Assembly (NCBI GenBank): GCA_020720945.1
Contig: DYNR01000090.1
Span: forward strand, 1 to 8,660
Origin: Chthoniobacter flavus
GTDB lineage: Bacteria; Verrucomicrobiota; Verrucomicrobiia; Chthoniobacterales; DYNR01
Length of the DNA: 8,660 nucleotides
Reading direction: 5' to 3'
How positions within the stretch are numbered: position 1 is the first letter of the stretch; the number at the start of each line of letters is the position of its first letter. Shown piece by piece: positions 5,672 to 8,660 of the stretch. Both the position numbers and the translations under genes were made by a program. The notes beneath the pieces were generated by a model that saw nothing but the letters and a program-made list of their open reading frames with translations, had not been told where the DNA came from and ran no database searches.

Positions 5672-7173
5672 GCGGAGGCGAAGAAAAAATGCGGGAGGCG
5701 AAGAAGGGTTACGGGCTGCGTGTCGGCGTGCAGGTTTTCGTGGTGGCAATGCTGGTCGGCGCAGTCAATTACCTGAGTTTTGAAAATTACGAACGGTGGG
5801 ATTTTTCGCGCTCGCAAGAGTTCCGCCTAGCCATGCAGACAAGACAGATTTTGCGCTCGTTGAACAAGGAGGCAAAAATCACCGTTTATTTTTCGCCGAC
5901 ACAGCTTTCCTACCAGTCGCTCATTGCGAGGGACATGGGAAACCTGCTGGAAGAAATCGTGTTTTCCGGCAAACCGAAAGTGAAAGTGGAGTATGTTGAC
6001 CCGACGCGCAATTTCCAAAGAGCGCAGGAGCTACAGTCGAAATTCGGTTTTGGCCCCGGGGAAAACCTGCTGATTTTCGAGTATGATGGCAGACACAAGC
6101 TGCTGCCAGTCGGGGAGTTAGCGGAGTTTGATTTCCGTCCGGTAGCATCGGGAGACCCGCCTGCCGTGCTGGCGTTTCGCGGGGAACAAGCCATCGCTTC
6201 CGCGCTGCTCGGCGTGCTGGAACCAGAAAAAAGGACGGTTTATTTTTTGCAGGGTCACGGGGAACCTGTGCTGGAAAGGGGAACCCCCATCTCGCTACTG
6301 CTGGATTACTGCGGGCGCCAAAATGTTCGAGTCGCACCGCTGGATCTTACCCAGACCCCGGCGGTCCCAGGGGATGCCGCTGCGGTTTTCATCGTCGGCG
6401 CAAGATACGATCTCTCTGCAACCGAACAACTTGCCTTGCTAAATTACTGGCAAAAAGACGGGCGTCTGATGGTGCTGCTAGATCCCGATGCAGCACGGGA
6501 AACCCCGCACTTGCTGGGCTTGGCCGCCGTCGGGGGCATCCAAGTCCAAGACACCCGCGTCTTGCGGACGATCCCCCTGAAAATAGCGACGGGTATCGTG
6601 CGCGAGGTCGCCGCCAATTTCATCGGGCAAACAGATATTATCGCGAGGTTGCAAGGAGTCAGAGCGCATCTTCCCGACCCCGTCCAGTCGCTGGCTCCGA
6701 TGCCGTCCTTGCCGGAAGGCGTAGTCGTCAAACCTTTGGTGGTGGCGGAAGAGGAATATTGGGGAGAAACCGAGTATGTCACCGACGAAAACCGCGGGGT
6801 GGCTTACGATGATGGAATCGATATCGGCTTTCCCGTTTGCTTGGCGTTTTCCTCGGCAAAAGGCGGGATACGCGATGACCGCGTGGAAATCCAAACTTCC
6901 AAAATGATCGTCGTCGGAAATACGAAGTTCGTGTATGACGAATTCATCGGCGGCACAAAAGGCAATGTGGCAAATCTAGATTTTCTGATGAGCGGGTTAA
7001 ACTGGATGCTCGACCGCAACAAACTCACGGGCTTGGTCCCGAAAATCCCAAGCGAGTTCAAACTGTCTCTGACAAATGAACAACTCGGCGAAATTGCTTT
7101 TTACACGATGGTGGCAATCCCTGGCACCGTGGCGTTGTTTGGAGTTTTTGTTTGGTGGAGGCGCAGGGCGTGA
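5668..7173 (+). CDS. GldG-like ABC transporter auxiliary protein (ABC_transp_aux)
   Basis: This 501-residue protein has one membrane helix near each end (about 17-36 and 475-497) and a large domain between them predicted outside the cytoplasm; the C-terminus ends in WWRRRA facing the cytosol. After the first helix comes the GldG N-domain (NYERWDFSRSQEFRLAMQTR, then ITVYFSP at 71-77 and VKVEYVDPTRN). The segment FRGEQAIASALLGVLEPEK (170-188) followed by VYFLQGHGEP (191-200) is the hallmark of the ABC-associated family Pfam calls ABC_transp_aux, a domain distantly related to intraflagellar transport protein IFT52. A late segment with NVANLDFLMSGLNWMLDR (433-450) is also typical. It has no lipobox or catalytic motif that I can see. 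The start is chosen for its ribosome binding site and the ATGA overlap with the permease stop. It probably binds the permease as a periplasmic subunit; ligand unknown. Confidence 0.92.
   Translation: MSGGEEKMREAKKGYGLRVGVQVFVVAMLVGAVNYLSFENYERWDFSRSQEFRLAMQTRQILRSLNKEAKITVYFSPTQLSYQSLIARDMGNLLEEIVFSGKPKVKVEYVDPTRNFQRAQELQSKFGFGPGENLLIFEYDGRHKLLPVGELAEFDFRPVASGDPPAVLAFRGEQAIASALLGVLEPEKRTVYFLQGHGEPVLERGTPISLLLDYCGRQNVRVAPLDLTQTPAVPGDAAAVFIVGARYDLSATEQLALLNYWQKDGRLMVLLDPDAARETPHLLGLAAVGGIQVQDTRVLRTIPLKIATGIVREVAANFIGQTDIIARLQGVRAHLPDPVQSLAPMPSLPEGVVVKPLVVAEEEYWGETEYVTDENRGVAYDDGIDIGFPVCLAFSSAKGGIRDDRVEIQTSKMIVVGNTKFVYDEFIGGTKGNVANLDFLMSGLNWMLDRNKLTGLVPKIPSEFKLSLTNEQLGEIAFYTMVAIPGTVALFGVFVWWRRRA
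7157..7161 (+). promoter_or_regulatory. Ribosome binding site of the DUF4340 gene
   Basis: GGAGG lies eight bases before GTG 7170. It favours this GTG, which overlaps the previous stop as GTGA, over the TTG at 7152, which would start before the site and add six residues ahead of the membrane anchor. Confidence 0.7.
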
Positions 7174-8567
7174 AGATCCGAAATACGATTCTTTTGGCAT
7201 TTTTGACGGTGGGGCTTCTTGCCGTGATTTTCTTCCGGGAAAACCTCCCGTTTTTTTCTCGCCAAAAACTCCAGCCGGGAAGTTGCGTTTTGCAATTTTC
7301 TTTGGACGATGTCCGGGCGTTTGAAATCCGGCGGGGAACCGATTTTTTTCGTTTCGAAAAAACGGGGAGCGGATGGCTGATGGGACCCTCGCCGAAAGAC
7401 CGGGCTTCGGGAGATGAAATCGAAAAAATTTTGCGCGCCGCCCAATCCTTGAAAATCATCGACTGCATCCCCGGCGAGGAGTTTGAGGGAAAAATGAAAA
7501 GCAAAAACTTCGGGCTGGCTTCCGCAAAAACTTCGCTGCAGGTGGAAACCAAAAAGGGACAACAGAAAATTTTTTTCGGAAGGGAAGGCTCGGGCGAAGA
7601 CCGGATGTTTGTGCGAACCGACAAAGGCAAAGATACTTACTTAGTTTCCGATGCCCTCTACCGTTTGCTCTTGCGGGACACCGATACCTTCCGTGATGCC
7701 CGCCTAGTCGCTCTCGGAGAAAACCAGATCGAACGCCTGCTTCTCCTCCGCCCCGACGGAGAAATCGAGTTCGTCCGCAAAGGGACGGAATGGGAAATCC
7801 ACAGGCCGATGCAAACGGAAGCAGATACGGAGAAAGTGAAAAAGCTTTTGGAACTGGCGTTAGGCGCAAAAGTCCTGCGCTTTGTTTCGGGGGGAGACGA
7901 CCCTGGGGCAGGTGCGCGCATCGGAGAAATCCAAATTTGGGAAGAAGGGGAAAACTCCCCCGTCTCCCTAAAAGTTTCTGCCACCGAACTACCTGAGCGA
8001 TATGCGGTTAGCCACTCTTCCCGAAAAGTTGGCACCGTGGTGCCTGCGGCGAATTTTGCTCTCCTCGCCATGCCGCTAAACGAATTACGCTCTCGAAACC
8101 TCATCGGATTAAACCCCGATACCGTAGATCGTTTCCGCGTGAAAACAGGAAGCGGCGAATGGAATTTTTCTAGGAAAGACCGCGGATGGGAGGTCGCGTT
8201 TGCCGGGAAAAAATCGCAGGCGGCAGAAGAAGAAATCGCCGCACTTTTTTCGAAAATCAACGGACTACAAGTGCGGGAATTTTTAATCGGAAGCTCTACC
8301 GGAACCAAACCGGATGCCTCGCCGACTGCGGAGTTGCGGTTTTCTTCGTGGCTGTCGGAAAACACCCCCGAAGCAACTGCGGGAGAACACCCTGTAGCAA
8401 CCCTGGAATTTTTTTCTTCGGAAACAGGCGAATTGGTTCGCGTGAACGAAACGCCTGGGTTCCGAGTGCTACCTCCTGGGGTCGTCGAGGAATTGCAAGC
8501 TTGGCTCGACGCCCTTTCGATTCCCTCCACCTCGCCCGATCTGCCAAAACCTGAATCCGTGAAATAA
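7170..8567 (+). CDS. DUF4340 domain protein, membrane-anchored, three internal repeats
   Basis: This 465-residue protein (GTG start) has an N-terminal anchor (KIRNTILLAFLTVGLLAVIFF, about 5-22) and then a soluble part predicted in the periplasm. Function is unknown; the family is found next to GldG-like genes in many bacteria, so it is probably a partner of the same ABC complex. By eye the soluble part is three copies of one module of about 135 residues. Each has a hydrophobic residue, then 14 later a phenylalanine in F-x-[RK]-x4-W: V48/F62/W69, I187/F201/W208, V319/F333/W340. A helix rich in E, K and L follows each tryptophan, ending in LKI, AKV or LQV. The end of modules 1 and 2 also matches (SDALYRLLLRDTDTFRDARLV against PAANFALLAMPLNELRSRNLI). 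The tail after about 450 is proline and serine rich. No enzyme motif is seen. It is the last clear gene of the operon. Confidence 0.88.
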   Translation: MKIRNTILLAFLTVGLLAVIFFRENLPFFSRQKLQPGSCVLQFSLDDVRAFEIRRGTDFFRFEKTGSGWLMGPSPKDRASGDEIEKILRAAQSLKIIDCIPGEEFEGKMKSKNFGLASAKTSLQVETKKGQQKIFFGREGSGEDRMFVRTDKGKDTYLVSDALYRLLLRDTDTFRDARLVALGENQIERLLLLRPDGEIEFVRKGTEWEIHRPMQTEADTEKVKKLLELALGAKVLRFVSGGDDPGAGARIGEIQIWEEGENSPVSLKVSATELPERYAVSHSSRKVGTVVPAANFALLAMPLNELRSRNLIGLNPDTVDRFRVKTGSGEWNFSRKDRGWEVAFAGKKSQAAEEEIAALFSKINGLQVREFLIGSSTGTKPDASPTAELRFSSWLSENTPEATAGEHPVATLEFFSSETGELVRVNETPGFRVLPPGVVEELQAWLDALSIPSTSPDLPKPESVK

Positions 8568-8615
8568 ATGCAAAGAAGATCTGCAAGGCATTGGAGCGAA
8601 AGGGCTTGGAAAAAA

Positions 8616-8639
8616 CCAAGGAATACCCTTGGGTCTTTT
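8616..8639 (+). terminator. Probable intrinsic terminator of the pyrG-ABC operon
   Basis: A perfect six-pair stem CCAAGG (8616-8621) and CCTTGG (8627-8632) with loop AATAC is followed by GTCTTTT, 48 bases after the DUF4340 stop. The T run is short and interrupted, so the inner hairpin alone is only a moderate terminator. It is nested in a larger inverted repeat, GGCTTGG plus A-run (8603-8615) against T-run plus CCAAGCC (8645-8657), whose second arm ends near the window edge. The A-run and T-run symmetry would also suit a bidirectional terminator. Confidence 0.6.
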
Positions 8640-8660
8640 GCGTGTTTTTCCCAAGCCTTT

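Noticed and set aside
8568..8660. Possible next gene starting ATG 8568, abutting the DUF4340 stop, open to the window end (31 codons)
   Set aside because: The TAAATG junction is suggestive, but there is no ribosome site, the product is highly basic and unlike any family I know, and the stretch is occupied by inverted repeats. It needs the sequence to the right.
1..8660. CRISPR arrays, tRNA or rRNA genes, insertion sequences or phage genes
   Set aside because: I saw no regularly spaced repeats, no tRNA-like cloverleaf and no transposase or integrase motifs; coding density and gene order look like ordinary chromosome.

Overview
The window suggests a Gram-negative bacterium of moderate to high GC. 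My best guess is the Planctomycetota-Verrucomicrobiota-Chlamydiota (PVC) superphylum, most likely Verrucomicrobiota. The guess rests on neighbouring formylglycine-type sulfatases (one with a twin-arginine signal) and on a GldA/GldF/GldG/DUF4340 gene set, both of which are common there. No rRNA or other phylogenetic marker except pyrG is present, so this stays an inference.

Layout. Bases 1-1992 are read leftward and hold two sulfatases. The upstream one (1992-670) is complete and carries a Tat signal. The downstream one (619-1) runs off the left edge and begins directly with the first beta strand of the fold, so it appears to be cytoplasmic. Bases 1993-2297 form a divergent intergenic region with candidate promoters for both directions, each placing the predicted transcript start within a few bases of the start codon. 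Bases 2298-8567 are read rightward and look like one transcription unit: pyrG (CTP synthase), then after 64 bases an ABC ATPase, an ABC-2 permease, a GldG-like membrane-anchored protein and a DUF4340 protein. The last four genes overlap by 8, 4 and 4 bases. Bases 8568-8660 hold nested inverted repeats that probably end the operon.

How the genes work together. The sulfatases probably remove sulfate from sulfated polysaccharides or smaller sulfate esters, with an exported and a cytosolic step. Both need a formylglycine-generating maturase encoded elsewhere. The four-gene ABC block should form one envelope complex: a cytosolic ATPase, a six-helix permease, and two proteins anchored in the membrane with large domains predicted outside the cytoplasm. 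Its substrate is unknown. The most notable new observation is that the DUF4340 protein contains three copies of one module with exactly conserved spacing of key residues.
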